From Streptomyces sp. NBC_00273 (GTDB lineage: Bacteria > Actinomycetota > Actinomycetes > Streptomycetales > Streptomycetaceae), in assembly GCF_036178145.1 (NCBI RefSeq), contig NZ_CP108067.1, forward strand, positions 1,550,001 to 1,614,000: a DNA stretch of 64,000 nucleotides, in the 5' to 3' direction. How positions within the stretch are numbered: position 1 is the first letter of the stretch; each line of letters begins with the position of its first letter. Positions 54,790 to 63,568 of this stretch are shown here, piece after piece. A program made the position numbers and the translations under genes. The notes under the pieces were generated by a model, which saw only the letters and a program-made list of their open reading frames with translations, ran no database searches and was not told where the DNA came from.

Positions 54790-55635
54790 ATGACGACGCG
54801 TTCCACGCCGCTCGCGGTGCTGTCGACCGACCCGACGGGCGAAACGTCGGGCCTCGGCCTGCCCCCGGGCTCGCTGGTGACCGGGACCCGCGACGGCCCT
54901 TGGCACGAGCCGCTGCTCTGGGTGGCCGACGGGACCGCGGTGCCCGGCACGTGGGCACGGTACCGGTCGTCCCGGTCCCGGTCGGTCCGGGATGCCGAGG
55001 GACTGCAACCCGTCCTCCTTCAGGACGCATCGGGCAGCGAGGAGTGGTGGGGCGGTGAGCTGGATCCCGGCATGATGTCGGACCCCGGCGATCACCGTGC
55101 CGAGGATGTTCTCCGGGCCCTTTGGGAGTCGGCGGTATCGGAAACCGAGGAGAACGAAGACGAAGGGGACGCCGGCGAGACCATCGCCCCGTTCACCGGT
55201 CGCTGGCCCGGACTTGCGTCGGTGGGAGGGACGCCGGCAGATCCGGAGGCGACCGCCGGGGACGTTGCCGATGCCTTGATCGGGACCTGGCTCGAAAGCC
55301 CTCGGCTCGCATTGGTCCCGGTGGGCCGGCCTGCGGACGTCCCCGCGGCGATCGGCTGGTCGGGTCCGGCCAACTACGTGGACGACGTGGCGCGGCTGTG
55401 TGCCGTTCTTCGTTCCTGGGAGGACCGCTTCGGAGCCCGGGTGGTCGCCCTGTCGTACGCGCGGCTGGACCTGTCCGTGGCAGCTCCACCGCAGTCACTG
55501 GACGAGGCTCTCGCGATCGCCGCGGAACACTTCGCGTTCTGCCCGGACAACGTCTGGCAGGGGTACGAGAACATCCGGCCCTACGCGGAGCAAGCACTGC
55601 TGGGCAACGCTCACTGGACGTTCTGGTGGGACTGA
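54790..55635 (+). CDS. DUF4253 domain protein
   Basis: 281 residues from ATG 54790 (an ATG at 54760 is possible). The C-terminal part is DUF4253: NYVDDVARLCAVLRSWEDRF, GARVVALSYARLDLSV, EALAIAAEHFAFCPDNVWQG. The N-terminal half (SGLGLPPGSLVTGTRDGPWH) is conserved in actinobacterial members. Function unknown; many occur near SMI1 proteins. It stands alone. Confidence 0.85.
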   Translation: MTTRSTPLAVLSTDPTGETSGLGLPPGSLVTGTRDGPWHEPLLWVADGTAVPGTWARYRSSRSRSVRDAEGLQPVLLQDASGSEEWWGGELDPGMMSDPGDHRAEDVLRALWESAVSETEENEDEGDAGETIAPFTGRWPGLASVGGTPADPEATAGDVADALIGTWLESPRLALVPVGRPADVPAAIGWSGPANYVDDVARLCAVLRSWEDRFGARVVALSYARLDLSVAAPPQSLDEALAIAAEHFAFCPDNVWQGYENIRPYAEQALLGNAHWTFWWD

Positions 55636-55696
55636 AGCCGCCTACGGAAGGTCCTCGCAGCGGGTGAAGGCCGCCCGGCGCGGGCGGGTCCTGCCG

Positions 55697-56599
55697 TCAG
55701 GGCCAGGGCACCGGCTGGACGGCGGTCTCCTTGAGGACCTTCAGGAAGGCTTCGACCGGGGCCGGGAGCGGTGGTGCGCCGTAGACGACGGCGTCGACGA
55801 AGCGGTGGTCGTCCGGTAGGCGGTCGATCCGCACGCCTGGGTGGAGATGGGCGCGCAGGGCGAGGCCGGGCAGCGTACTGACGCCGAGGCCGGCGGCCAC
55901 GAGTGCCTGGGCTGCGACGTAGTCGTCGGTCTCGAAGGCGATCGTAGGAGTGAAGCCGCGTTTCCCGCACGCTGTCAGCAGGTGCGTACGGCACCGCTCG
56001 CAGCCGGCGATCCACCGTTGTCCGCGGTAGGTGTCGAGGTCGGTACGGGGACCGGGCCAGGACGCGCCGGCCCGGCTGACGACGTAGACCGGCTCGTGCA
56101 GGATCGGTGTCACGGTGTGGCCCTCGCGGCCTCCGGGCGGACCGTCACCGTGGTGGAAGGTGAAGGCGACGTTGGCCTCTCCGCGCCGTAGGGCCGCCAG
56201 CGCTTCGGGAGGCTCCGCTTCCGTCAGTGCCAGTTCGATGTCCGGGTACGCGACGCCGAAGGCGGCGGCCACCGTGGGTACGAGCGTGGCGAGCGCCGAG
56301 GGGAACGCGGCGAGGCGGACCCGTCCGGCGCTGAGACCGGCGTGGGCGGCGAGTTCGGTCCGGGCCGAATCGATCCGGCCGAGGATCTCCTCCGCGCGAT
56401 CGGCGAGCAGTCGGCCGGCCTCGGTCAGCCGGATGCCGCGGCCCGCCCGCTGGACGAGCGGCACACCGGCTTCGGCTTCGAGCTTGGCGAGGTGGTGGCT
56501 GACCGACGGCTGCGCGTAGTGCAGCGCAGCGGCCGCAGCCGTCACCGAACCCTCGCGTGCGATGGCGGCGAACACCCGGAGTCGGTTCTCGTCGAACAT
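55697..56599 (-). CDS. LysR-type transcriptional regulator
   Basis: 300 residues. Helix-turn-helix EGSVTAAAAALHYAQPSVSH with HLAKLEAEAGVPLVQR, then the substrate domain (AFPSALATLVPTVAAAFGVA, ANVAFTFHHG). It is divergent from the threonine-dehydratase-like gene, which it probably controls, with a LysR-type site between. Confidence 0.95.
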   Translation of the reverse strand: MFDENRLRVFAAIAREGSVTAAAAALHYAQPSVSHHLAKLEAEAGVPLVQRAGRGIRLTEAGRLLADRAEEILGRIDSARTELAAHAGLSAGRVRLAAFPSALATLVPTVAAAFGVAYPDIELALTEAEPPEALAALRRGEANVAFTFHHGDGPPGGREGHTVTPILHEPVYVVSRAGASWPGPRTDLDTYRGQRWIAGCERCRTHLLTACGKRGFTPTIAFETDDYVAAQALVAAGLGVSTLPGLALRAHLHPGVRIDRLPDDHRFVDAVVYGAPPLPAPVEAFLKVLKETAVQPVPWP

Positions 56600-56602
56600 T
56601 CA

Positions 56603-56625
56603 TCGATGATATCGATGAGTTCATC
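56603..56625. promoter_or_regulatory. LysR-type binding site
   Basis: ATCGATGATATCGAT (6-3-6 inverted repeat, fitting T-N11-A) lies just upstream of the LysR start, in the divergent gap to the dehydratase gene. Confidence 0.65.
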
Positions 56626-56673
56626 GGAAACTGACATTTGTCCTATGGGTTGTCCCCTGCGCAGCATGAGGGC

Positions 56674-57651
56674 ATGCCCGATCCCACGATCTCCGACGTC
56701 CTTCGCGCGCGCCGTCTGCAGAGCGCGCACCTGTCCCCGACCCCTCTGCTCTCGTATCCCGCCCTCGACTCCACCGTCGGCGCCGGGATCCGCGTTCTGG
56801 TCAAACACGAGAACCTGCAGCCGACCGGCGCCCTCAAGGTCCGAGGGGGCGTCACCCTGCTGGCCGGGATGGACCCCGCCGAGCGCGCACGGGGCGTCCT
56901 CTCGTACTCCACCGGCAACCACGCCCAGTCCCTCGCCCATGCCGCGGCGCTCTTCCACGTTCCCTGCACCATCGTCATGCCGAAGGACCCGAACCCTCTG
57001 AAGGCCGCGGCGGTACGGCGCCTCGGCGCCGAACTGGTCGAACACGGAGCGGACTTCGAAGAGGCCCGCCGCCACGCCGAGCAGCTCGCGCCCCTGCGTG
57101 GGATGCGCTTGGTCAGCGCGGCGAACGAGCCGGACCTGATCGCGGGGGTGGCCACCGCGTTCCTGGAGGTCTTCGAGCAGGAACCGGACCTCGACACGAT
57201 CATCGTGCCGGTCGGTGGCGGCAGTGGCGCCGCCGCCGCTTGCCTGGTGGCGGCGGCGATCAGCCCGCGCTGCCGCGTCATCGCGGTGCAGTCCCGCCGC
57301 TCGCCGGCCGCGCACGACTCCTGGCGCTCGGGCCGCTGTGTCGAGCGTCCGAACACCACGACGGCGGAGGGCCTGGCCACCGGGTCGGGCTTCGAGCTGA
57401 CGCAGCGTCTGTTCCGGCAGCACCTCGCGGACTTCCAGCTGGTCGGCGATGACGACATCCGGTGGGCCCAGTGGCTGCTCATGCGTGATGCCCGAACGGT
57501 GGCCGAGGCGGCTGCCGCCGCACCGCTGGCGGCGCTCCTCGCCGCACGCGACGGCCTCGCCGGACAGCGTGTGGCGATCATGTGCACGGGCGGAAACGCC
57601 GGCGAAGCCGAGCTGCGGGCCGCTCTCTCCGCCGCACCCTCGGGCCGGTGA
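56674..57651 (+). CDS. PLP-dependent threonine/serine dehydratase-like enzyme
   Basis: 325 residues. The PLP Lys is in TGALKVRGGVTLL, the Asn/His loop is YSTGNHAQSLAHAA, and the phosphate loop is VPVGGGSGAAAACLV. These are the beta-family (fold type II) features. It likely deaminates threonine or serine, or racemises, in the cytoplasm. No ACT domain is present, so it is the catabolic type. Regulated by the divergent LysR protein (inference). Confidence 0.9.
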   Translation: MPDPTISDVLRARRLQSAHLSPTPLLSYPALDSTVGAGIRVLVKHENLQPTGALKVRGGVTLLAGMDPAERARGVLSYSTGNHAQSLAHAAALFHVPCTIVMPKDPNPLKAAAVRRLGAELVEHGADFEEARRHAEQLAPLRGMRLVSAANEPDLIAGVATAFLEVFEQEPDLDTIIVPVGGGSGAAAACLVAAAISPRCRVIAVQSRRSPAAHDSWRSGRCVERPNTTTAEGLATGSGFELTQRLFRQHLADFQLVGDDDIRWAQWLLMRDARTVAEAAAAAPLAALLAARDGLAGQRVAIMCTGGNAGEAELRAALSAAPSGR

Positions 57652-57748
57652 AGCCGTTCGGGAGCTCCCGCCGCGAGCCGAGGTAGGAACTCCCCCGATG
57701 CGCTGGAGCGGATCCGGGCGGCCGGGGCCGTGATCGATACTGATCTTC

Positions 57749-58843
57749 ATGCACGTCAACGTCACGGCCACCACCCTGGAACGCGTCGCCGGCCACCGGA
57801 TCCGCTTCGACGCCCGGTTCGAGCAGTACTTCGACAGCCTCGGCGAGCGTTTCGACGTCCCGGTGCCCAGCCGGTACGTCCCCCGCTGCCTGGAGCTCCT
57901 GCGGGAGCTCTCGATGCGCGGCGGCAAGCGGCTGCGGGTCGTCCTGCTGTACGAGGCGGCCCGGCTGGTCTCCCCCGACGAGGTACCGGGGCTCGCCGAG
58001 GCCGCGCTGAGCATCGAACTGCTCCAGACGCACGGGCTCGTCCACGACGACATCATCGACGACGCGCCCTTGCGGCGCGGCCGGCCCTCGACGTACTACG
58101 CGTACCGCCGGGAGTTCCCCGGCCAGGACGCCACCGCCCTCGGGCTCGCGATACTCGCCGGGGACCTCGCCGCGTTCCTGTCCACCCAGGTGCTGCTGGA
58201 GGCAGAGGTTCCCGCCGCGCTCCGCCAGGCCCTCCTCGGCGTGCACGCGCGCACCGCGGCCGAGACCGTGGCCGGGCAGATCGCCGACCTGGAGCGGGAC
58301 TCCCACGCCCTGCCCGACGAGGAATTCCTGCACACCGTCACCGACTTCAAGAGCGCGCGGTACTCGATCCTGGCGCCGCTGACGATGGGCCTGCTGGCCG
58401 CGGGCGGGAATCCGGCGCCGCACCGCGCCCGACTGCACCGCTATTCCCGGCTGGTGGGCGTCTCCGAGCAGATGCGCGACGACTTCCTCGACTTCTTCGG
58501 CCCGTCCGGCGACGACCCGGCGGCCGAAGCGAAGTCCACCGGGGCCGACATCCGCTCGGGCCGCCGCACCTACGCCGTCCGTGCCCTACTGGCCGCCGCG
58601 ACCGGGGCCGACGCGGCCCTCGTCGAAGCCGCGCTCGGCGATCCCGGCTGCCCGGACGAAACCCTGGGCCGGATCAGGGAGATCGCCCGCGCCGCGGGCG
58701 TGGACCGGCACCTCAAGGCGGAGATCCGACGGCACGCGGAGGCCGCTGCCGCCGAGGCCGCGTCCTGGGAGCCGTACTGGCGCGCGGAGGCTGTGGAGTT
58801 CTTCCGGGGCCTGCCGATGTGGAACGTGGACCGGATGTCCTGA
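57749..58843 (+). CDS. Polyprenyl diphosphate synthase
   Basis: 364 residues. FARM motif LVHDDIIDDAPLRRGRPS (DDxxD) and SARM motif EQMRDDFLDFFG (DDxxD) are intact; GGKRLRVVLLYEAARL binds IPP and the FKSARYSIL segment is normal. It makes a prenyl diphosphate from IPP and an allylic primer. The chain length cannot be set by eye, but the residues before FARM (LSIELLQTHG) suggest C15-C20. It may supply the terpene synthase and methyltransferase pair 9 kb upstream (inference). Confidence 0.92.
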   Translation: MHVNVTATTLERVAGHRIRFDARFEQYFDSLGERFDVPVPSRYVPRCLELLRELSMRGGKRLRVVLLYEAARLVSPDEVPGLAEAALSIELLQTHGLVHDDIIDDAPLRRGRPSTYYAYRREFPGQDATALGLAILAGDLAAFLSTQVLLEAEVPAALRQALLGVHARTAAETVAGQIADLERDSHALPDEEFLHTVTDFKSARYSILAPLTMGLLAAGGNPAPHRARLHRYSRLVGVSEQMRDDFLDFFGPSGDDPAAEAKSTGADIRSGRRTYAVRALLAAATGADAALVEAALGDPGCPDETLGRIREIARAAGVDRHLKAEIRRHAEAAAAEAASWEPYWRAEAVEFFRGLPMWNVDRMS

Positions 58844-58879
58844 GGGACGACGGGGGCCGACGCGGACCGACGCGGACCG

Positions 58880-59563
58880 TCACACGGCGTCGGCCCTCGC
58901 GTCGAAGCCCTTGCCGAGCAGCCGGACGGCCAGTGTCACCTCCCAGGCGAACACCGGAAGCGCCGCGAGCGACCCCGCCACCGATACCTGCTCGTAGACC
59001 CCGAAGAGCACGGCGGTCGCCGACGCGCAGATCATCGCCCCGCCGACCAGCCCCAGGACGGCGATCGGCCGGGGTACGAGCCGCGAGGCGTACATCAGGC
59101 CGGCCAGCACCAGGGTGTTGGCCCCGAGGACGAAGTTCGGCCCGAACAGGAACGTCCAGTCGTGGAACGCCACCAGGGCCTGGCCGGCCGTGACCAGGGA
59201 AGCCCCGTCCGTGCTCACCGCACCCTCCGCCTGCCTCCTCAGCGTCACCACCGACAGCACGCTGATGATGCCGACGACGATCACGGCCGCCTCCAGCAGG
59301 CGCCCGCAGACGTAGCCGAGGGCGGCTCCTTCGTTCCGCCTCCGCAGGACCGGGTACAGCGCGGCCCCCGTGCCCGTGACCGCCAGCGCGAGCACGAACT
59401 CGCACAGCGCCCCCAGGAACACCCGGGAATCGGCGCCCGGCCCCAAAACGTAGCCGGTGTCGTGCAGGACGGGGCGGTAGAGCGCGAGGCCGCCGATCGC
59501 GGCGACCTCGGTGACGAGGAACAGCACACCCGCGACGATCGCGGTTCTCCTGGTTGAGCCCAT
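58880..59563 (-). CDS. DUF4386 membrane protein
   Basis: 227 residues from ATG 59563, behind GGGAGGGG. Six hydrophobic segments (TAIVAGVLFLVTEVAAIGGL, VFLGALCEFVLALAVTGTGA, AAVIVVGIISVLSVVTL) and the LRRRNEGAALGYVCGRLLEA core are DUF4386. Function unknown. It is divergent from a TetR regulator, with two operator palindromes between, so it is probably its target. Confidence 0.85.
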   Translation of the reverse strand: MGSTRRTAIVAGVLFLVTEVAAIGGLALYRPVLHDTGYVLGPGADSRVFLGALCEFVLALAVTGTGAALYPVLRRRNEGAALGYVCGRLLEAAVIVVGIISVLSVVTLRRQAEGAVSTDGASLVTAGQALVAFHDWTFLFGPNFVLGANTLVLAGLMYASRLVPRPIAVLGLVGGAMICASATAVLFGVYEQVSVAGSLAALPVFAWEVTLAVRLLGKGFDARADAV

Positions 59564-59586
59564 GCGGAACAGCCCCTCCCTCATGG

Positions 59587-59639
59587 GTGTACGGCGTACA
59601 CCCGACGGTTGGCGCTCACCCTAGGTGTACGCCGTACAC
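59587..59639. promoter_or_regulatory. Two TetR operator palindromes
   Basis: GTGTACGGCGTACAC at 59587-59601 and GTGTACGCCGTACAC at 59625-59639, centres 38 bases apart, both perfect palindromes apart from the central base. Position between the DUF4386 gene and the TetR gene fits shared repression. Confidence 0.9.
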
Positions 59640-59701
59640 TCGTCAAGGCGGTTCGGACGCCGCCCGCACCACCCCGGGAACGGATCGAGGGAGAAGCCCA
59701 C

Positions 59702-60400
59702 ATGCCCGAGCAGCCGCAGGAACCGCGCCGGACCCCCCTGAGCCGGGACCGGGTGCTGCGCGCCGCCGTCGCCTTCGCCGACGGCGCCGGGATCGAGGCG
59801 CTGAGCATGCGCAGGCTGGCCCAGGAGCTGGGCGTCGTACCGATGGCGCTCTACAAGCACGTGGCCAACAAGGAAGAGCTCTTGGACGGCATGGTGGAAG
59901 TCGTCGTCTCGGGCATCACGCCCCAAGTCCCCGGATCCGACTGGAAGAGCGCGGTCCGCGGGCGGATCCTCGGGGCGCGCGGCGCCCTCCTCGCGCACAC
60001 CTGGGCGGCTCAGGTGATCCGGTCGCGCACCAGCCCGACGCCGGCGGTGCTCGCGTACCTCGACTCGGTGATCGGAACGTTCCGTGCCGGCGGCTTCTCG
60101 ACCGACCTCACCCACCACGCGATGCACGCCCTCGGCAGCCGGGTGCTGGGCTTCACCGAGGAGCTGTTCGACGACCCGGCGGGCACCGCACCGCAGGACG
60201 AACGGGCGCAGGCGGCCGCGTACGAGGCGATGGCCCGGCGGTACCCCCACGTCACCGAACTGGCCCGGGCGGTGGCGCACGACCGGCGGTCGGTCGTCGG
60301 CCAGGGGTGCGACGACCAGTTCGAGTTCGAGTTCGCGCTGGACCTCCTCCTGGACGGATTCGACCGGCTCCACGGGCGGGGCTGGACGTCCGCACCCTGA
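59702..60400 (+). CDS. TetR-family regulator (TetR_C type)
   Basis: 232 residues. Helix-turn-helix ALSMRRLAQELGVVPMALYK. The C-terminal domain (RILGARGALLAHTWAAQVIR, FEFEFALDLLLDGFDRL) is that of the TetR-C family. It probably binds the two palindromes upstream and represses itself and the DUF4386 gene. Ligand unknown. Confidence 0.93.
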   Translation: MPEQPQEPRRTPLSRDRVLRAAVAFADGAGIEALSMRRLAQELGVVPMALYKHVANKEELLDGMVEVVVSGITPQVPGSDWKSAVRGRILGARGALLAHTWAAQVIRSRTSPTPAVLAYLDSVIGTFRAGGFSTDLTHHAMHALGSRVLGFTEELFDDPAGTAPQDERAQAAAYEAMARRYPHVTELARAVAHDRRSVVGQGCDDQFEFEFALDLLLDGFDRLHGRGWTSAP

Positions 60401-60446
60401 GCCGGCCGACGGCCGCCGACACGGCCGGGCCCGGGCCAGGGCCGGG

Positions 60447-60890
60447 TCAGTTCCTCCGCACCTCCTGGCGGGCGTTCGACATGGCCGACATCCAGGCGAA
60501 CGCCGCCTCGCACTGCTCCGGCGTCAGTCCCGCCTCCAGTTCGGCCTCGCGCCGCTGGACGGCCGGGAGCGCGTCCTCGTAGCGCGCGTTTCCGAGCTCC
60601 GTGAGGCTCAACTGGTGCGTCCTGCGATCGGTGGCGTGAGGGGCTCGGACGATCAGGCCGTCACGTTCCAGCGCCGCGAGCATCTCGTTGGCGGCTTGGC
60701 GGGAGCTGCCGACCAAACGGGCCAGCTGGGCCACCGAAATGCCCGGGGACTGGCCCACGATCATCAGGGTCGCGAACTGCGGCACGGTGAGCCCGAACTC
60801 CTCCAGCTCCGCCCCGATCGCCGCCCGCATGCTGAGCCAGGCGTGGCGCACCACGAAGCTCAGCACCCGACGGTGACTCTGCTCGCCCAT
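60447..60890 (-). CDS. MarR-family regulator
   Basis: 147 residues from ATG 60890, behind GGAGG. Winged helix with ISVAQLARLVGSSRQAANEM followed by LAALERDGLIVRAPHATDRR. It is divergent from an MFS transporter; the palindrome between them is probably its operator, so it likely represses the pump until a drug-like ligand binds. Confidence 0.93.
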   Translation of the reverse strand: MGEQSHRRVLSFVVRHAWLSMRAAIGAELEEFGLTVPQFATLMIVGQSPGISVAQLARLVGSSRQAANEMLAALERDGLIVRAPHATDRRTHQLSLTELGNARYEDALPAVQRREAELEAGLTPEQCEAAFAWMSAMSNARQEVRRN

Positions 60891-60950
60891 CGGACGACCT
60901 CCGGATTCATGATTGACAGGTACTTTACGAGTTTGCCACGATGAGGGAAC

Positions 60951-60966
60951 CGTCAAGTACTTGACG
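60951..60966. promoter_or_regulatory. 16-bp palindromic MarR operator
   Basis: CGTCAAGTACTTGACG is a perfect palindrome. A weaker copy, TTGACAGGTACTTTAC, lies at 60913-60928. Both are between the MarR and MFS genes. Confidence 0.85.
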
Positions 60967-61050
60967 ATTCTTGGGCGGCGCGCCACCGTCACGTGCTCCG
61001 TGATGCGCGCGCCCGAAACCCAACTCATCCCGATTCGGAGGCAGTCACGC

Positions 61051-62676
61051 ATGTCCTCACCCACGTCATCGGCGCCGTCCACCCCACCACCGGGCCGTCA
61101 GCGGCTCATCCTCGGCGTCCTCGTCTTCGCCCAGCTCCTCATCTGGCTCGACGGCACCATCCTGACCACCGCGTTCGAGACGCTCTCCGACCCCGTCCGG
61201 GGGTTAGGCGCCACCCCCGGCGAGCTCCAATGGGCCACCGGCGCCTACACGCTGGCCTTCGCCTGCCTGATGTTCACCGGAGGTGCGCTCGGTGACCGGT
61301 TCGGCCACCGCAACCTGCTGCTGACGGGCATGGCGCTCTTCGGCGCCGCCTCCGCCCTCGCCGCCTACGCCACCGCGCCCGGCCAACTCATCGCCGCCCG
61401 CGCCGTGATGGGCGCCGGCGCCGCGCTGCTCGTTCCGGCCACCATGGCGGTGGTCAGCTGGACGTTCGAGCCCGCGCAGCGCCCGGCCGCCTTCGGCACC
61501 CTGTCGTCCTTCGCCGGCGTCGGCCTCGCAGCGGGGCCGATCCTCGCCGGGATGCTGCTCGCGAGGTTCTGGTGGGGGTCGGTGTTCCTCGTCAACGTGC
61601 CCGTCGTCGTCCTCGGCCTCGGCTTCATCGCCCGGTACGTGCCCAACTCCCGCAGCCCGCAGGTCCGCCGCCTCGACCCGGCCGGGCTGCTGCTGTCGAC
61701 CGGCGGCCTGGGCATCCTCGCGTACGGTCTGATCCGCGCCGGCCAGGACGCCTCCTTCGCCCAGCCGCGGGTCTGGGGGTCCGCCCTCGTCGGCATCGCG
61801 CTGATCGCCGCGTTCGTCGTCGTCGAGCTGCGGATCGCCCACCCCAGCTTCGACCCCCGGCTGCTGGCGCAGCGCCGCTTCGCCGCCGGGAACCTCACCC
61901 TGATGACCGTCTTCCTGGCCATGACGGCCGGCTCCTTCTACCTCGCCTTCTACCTGCAAGGCGTCCGCCAGTACTCGGCATTGGACGCCTCGCTCCTCGC
62001 GCTCCCTGGAGCCCTCGGGGTGATCGTCGGCTCTCCGATCGCCGTCCGGCTGGCCCGGCGGACCTCCGTCCGGCTCGTCTCGTCGGTCGCGCTTTCCGTC
62101 GCGGCCGCGGCGATGGGCTCCTTCGCCCTGTTCGGGGCGACCACACCCATCGTCTGGTACGCGGCGGTCGTGCTGGTCCAGGGCACCGCGATCGGCATGG
62201 TGATCGCTCCCGTGACGGGCGCGGTACTGGGTTCCCTGCCGCTGGAGCGGTCCGGCGCGGGCAGCGCGGTCAACAGCACCCTGCGCCAGACGGGCAGCGT
62301 GCTGGGCATCGCGGCCGGCGGCACGATCACCTCGATCGTCTACCGGCGTTCGATCGACGGCTCGCTGACCGGCCTCCCCGATCCGGTGCGGGAACCTGCG
62401 CGGGTCTCGGCCGAGCTCGCCCGGCACGTGGCGGCGGCCACGCACGACACCCGGCTCGCCGCGGCCGCCGACACCGCCTTCCTGCACGCCATGCACGTCG
62501 GGGCGCTCTGGACGGCCGGGTTCGCGCTGATCGGCGCGGTCGTCCTGGCCGTCGGCTTCCGGCCGGACCGGCCCACGGGGCGAGGGCGAGGGCGAGAGCG
62601 GGCGCGGGCGCGGGCGCAGGGAAGGGCCCGGGAGGTGGAGCGGGCGGCGCGCGCGGGGAGTTCCACGCCCTCGTGA
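61051..62676 (+). CDS. MFS drug transporter (DHA2 type)
   Basis: 541 residues with about 14 membrane helices. Motif A is GGALGDRFGHRNLLL; motif C is SSFAGVGLAAGPILAG, typical of drug/H+ antiporters. WLDGTILTTAFETL in helix 1 is the usual DHA2 feature. The C-terminal tail is Arg-rich (GRGRGRERARARAQG). ATG 61051 has CGGAGG upstream. Controlled by the divergent MarR protein (inference). Confidence 0.92.
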   Translation: MSSPTSSAPSTPPPGRQRLILGVLVFAQLLIWLDGTILTTAFETLSDPVRGLGATPGELQWATGAYTLAFACLMFTGGALGDRFGHRNLLLTGMALFGAASALAAYATAPGQLIAARAVMGAGAALLVPATMAVVSWTFEPAQRPAAFGTLSSFAGVGLAAGPILAGMLLARFWWGSVFLVNVPVVVLGLGFIARYVPNSRSPQVRRLDPAGLLLSTGGLGILAYGLIRAGQDASFAQPRVWGSALVGIALIAAFVVVELRIAHPSFDPRLLAQRRFAAGNLTLMTVFLAMTAGSFYLAFYLQGVRQYSALDASLLALPGALGVIVGSPIAVRLARRTSVRLVSSVALSVAAAAMGSFALFGATTPIVWYAAVVLVQGTAIGMVIAPVTGAVLGSLPLERSGAGSAVNSTLRQTGSVLGIAAGGTITSIVYRRSIDGSLTGLPDPVREPARVSAELARHVAAATHDTRLAAAADTAFLHAMHVGALWTAGFALIGAVVLAVGFRPDRPTGRGRGRERARARAQGRAREVERAARAGSSTPS

Positions 62677-62842
62677 CGCGCGGCCGCCCGGTCGGCTGCG
62701 GTCGACCGTTGCGGCACCGGGCGCGGCATTCGGGTGGCGGACCGCCGTGTCGGGCCGCCCGACCCGGACCGGTTCGCCATCCTGGGCCGGGCACGGCATC
62801 GCGACCGCCGCTGCCCTCCCCCACGGCGAGAAGGAGTACGGC

Positions 62843-63055
62843 ATGCCGACGGACGCGGTCGGGCGTTTCCTCGCGGCTCTGGGACCGCAGCAGCAGGAGG
62901 CCGTCACCAGCAGAACGCCGCAGGAGCAGGAGCGGCTCGCGGCCGCCTGGGAGCGGGAGCTGGCCTCGGACGACGAGCTCGACACGCTCGACGAACTGTC
63001 ACCGCCCGCGGCGGAGGCCGAAGCGGCCCGTCGCGTCATGGACCGCGAAGGGTGA
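62843..63055 (+). CDS. Small acidic hypothetical protein
   Basis: 70 residues from ATG 62843, behind GAGAAGGAG. PTDAVGRFLAALGPQQQEAV then QERLAAAWERELASDDELDT is helical and acidic. I do not recognise the family. Confidence 0.65.
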   Translation: MPTDAVGRFLAALGPQQQEAVTSRTPQEQERLAAAWERELASDDELDTLDELSPPAAEAEAARRVMDREG

Positions 63056-63127
63056 CCCGACCCCGCGGGCCGGTCCGGTCCGGCGCCTGTCCACCTGCCG
63101 CCACGCGCGGGCGCCGGACCGGACGTT

Positions 63128-63442
63128 TCACTGGCCGGGGGTGTCGAGCGGCCGCAGGAAGCGGCGCTCGTACCGCTTGATGCAGCGGGTTTCGCGCGCC
63201 AGGTCGAAGGCGGCCTGGCATTCGGGGTCGGACATGCTGTCTTTGCGGTACTGCTCGTAGGCGGCGAAACCGGGGAAGGAGAAGAGGGCGTAGGCGATGT
63301 CGCTGTCGCCCTCGCTGGGCAGGAAGTAGCCGTGGTGGGTGCCTCCGAACCGGTTGACCAGCCGGACCCAACGGCGCCCGTACTCCTCGAATTCCGCGAG
63401 CTTGTCGACGTCGATCTCGTACTTCAGATGAATGGTGATCAC
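63128..63442 (-). CDS. NIPSNAP family protein
   Basis: 104 residues from GTG 63442. [40 protein letters not shown] and [15 protein letters not shown] match the dimeric ferredoxin-like NIPSNAP fold. The exact role is unknown. The GTG start is chosen because the beta strand begins at once. Confidence 0.82.
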   Translation of the reverse strand: MITIHLKYEIDVDKLAEFEEYGRRWVRLVNRFGGTHHGYFLPSEGDSDIAYALFSFPGFAAYEQYRKDSMSDPECQAAFDLARETRCIKRYERRFLRPLDTPGQ

Positions 63443-63568
63443 CGCCCCATCATGCCGGGACCCCGCGACTTCCCCCGGTACGGAAGAAATCGCCGCCTTC
63501 GGGGAGGGGAACGCGCCACATCCTCGTACGCTGCGGGAGTGGGAGACCTCGAGCGGAAGGGGGACCGC

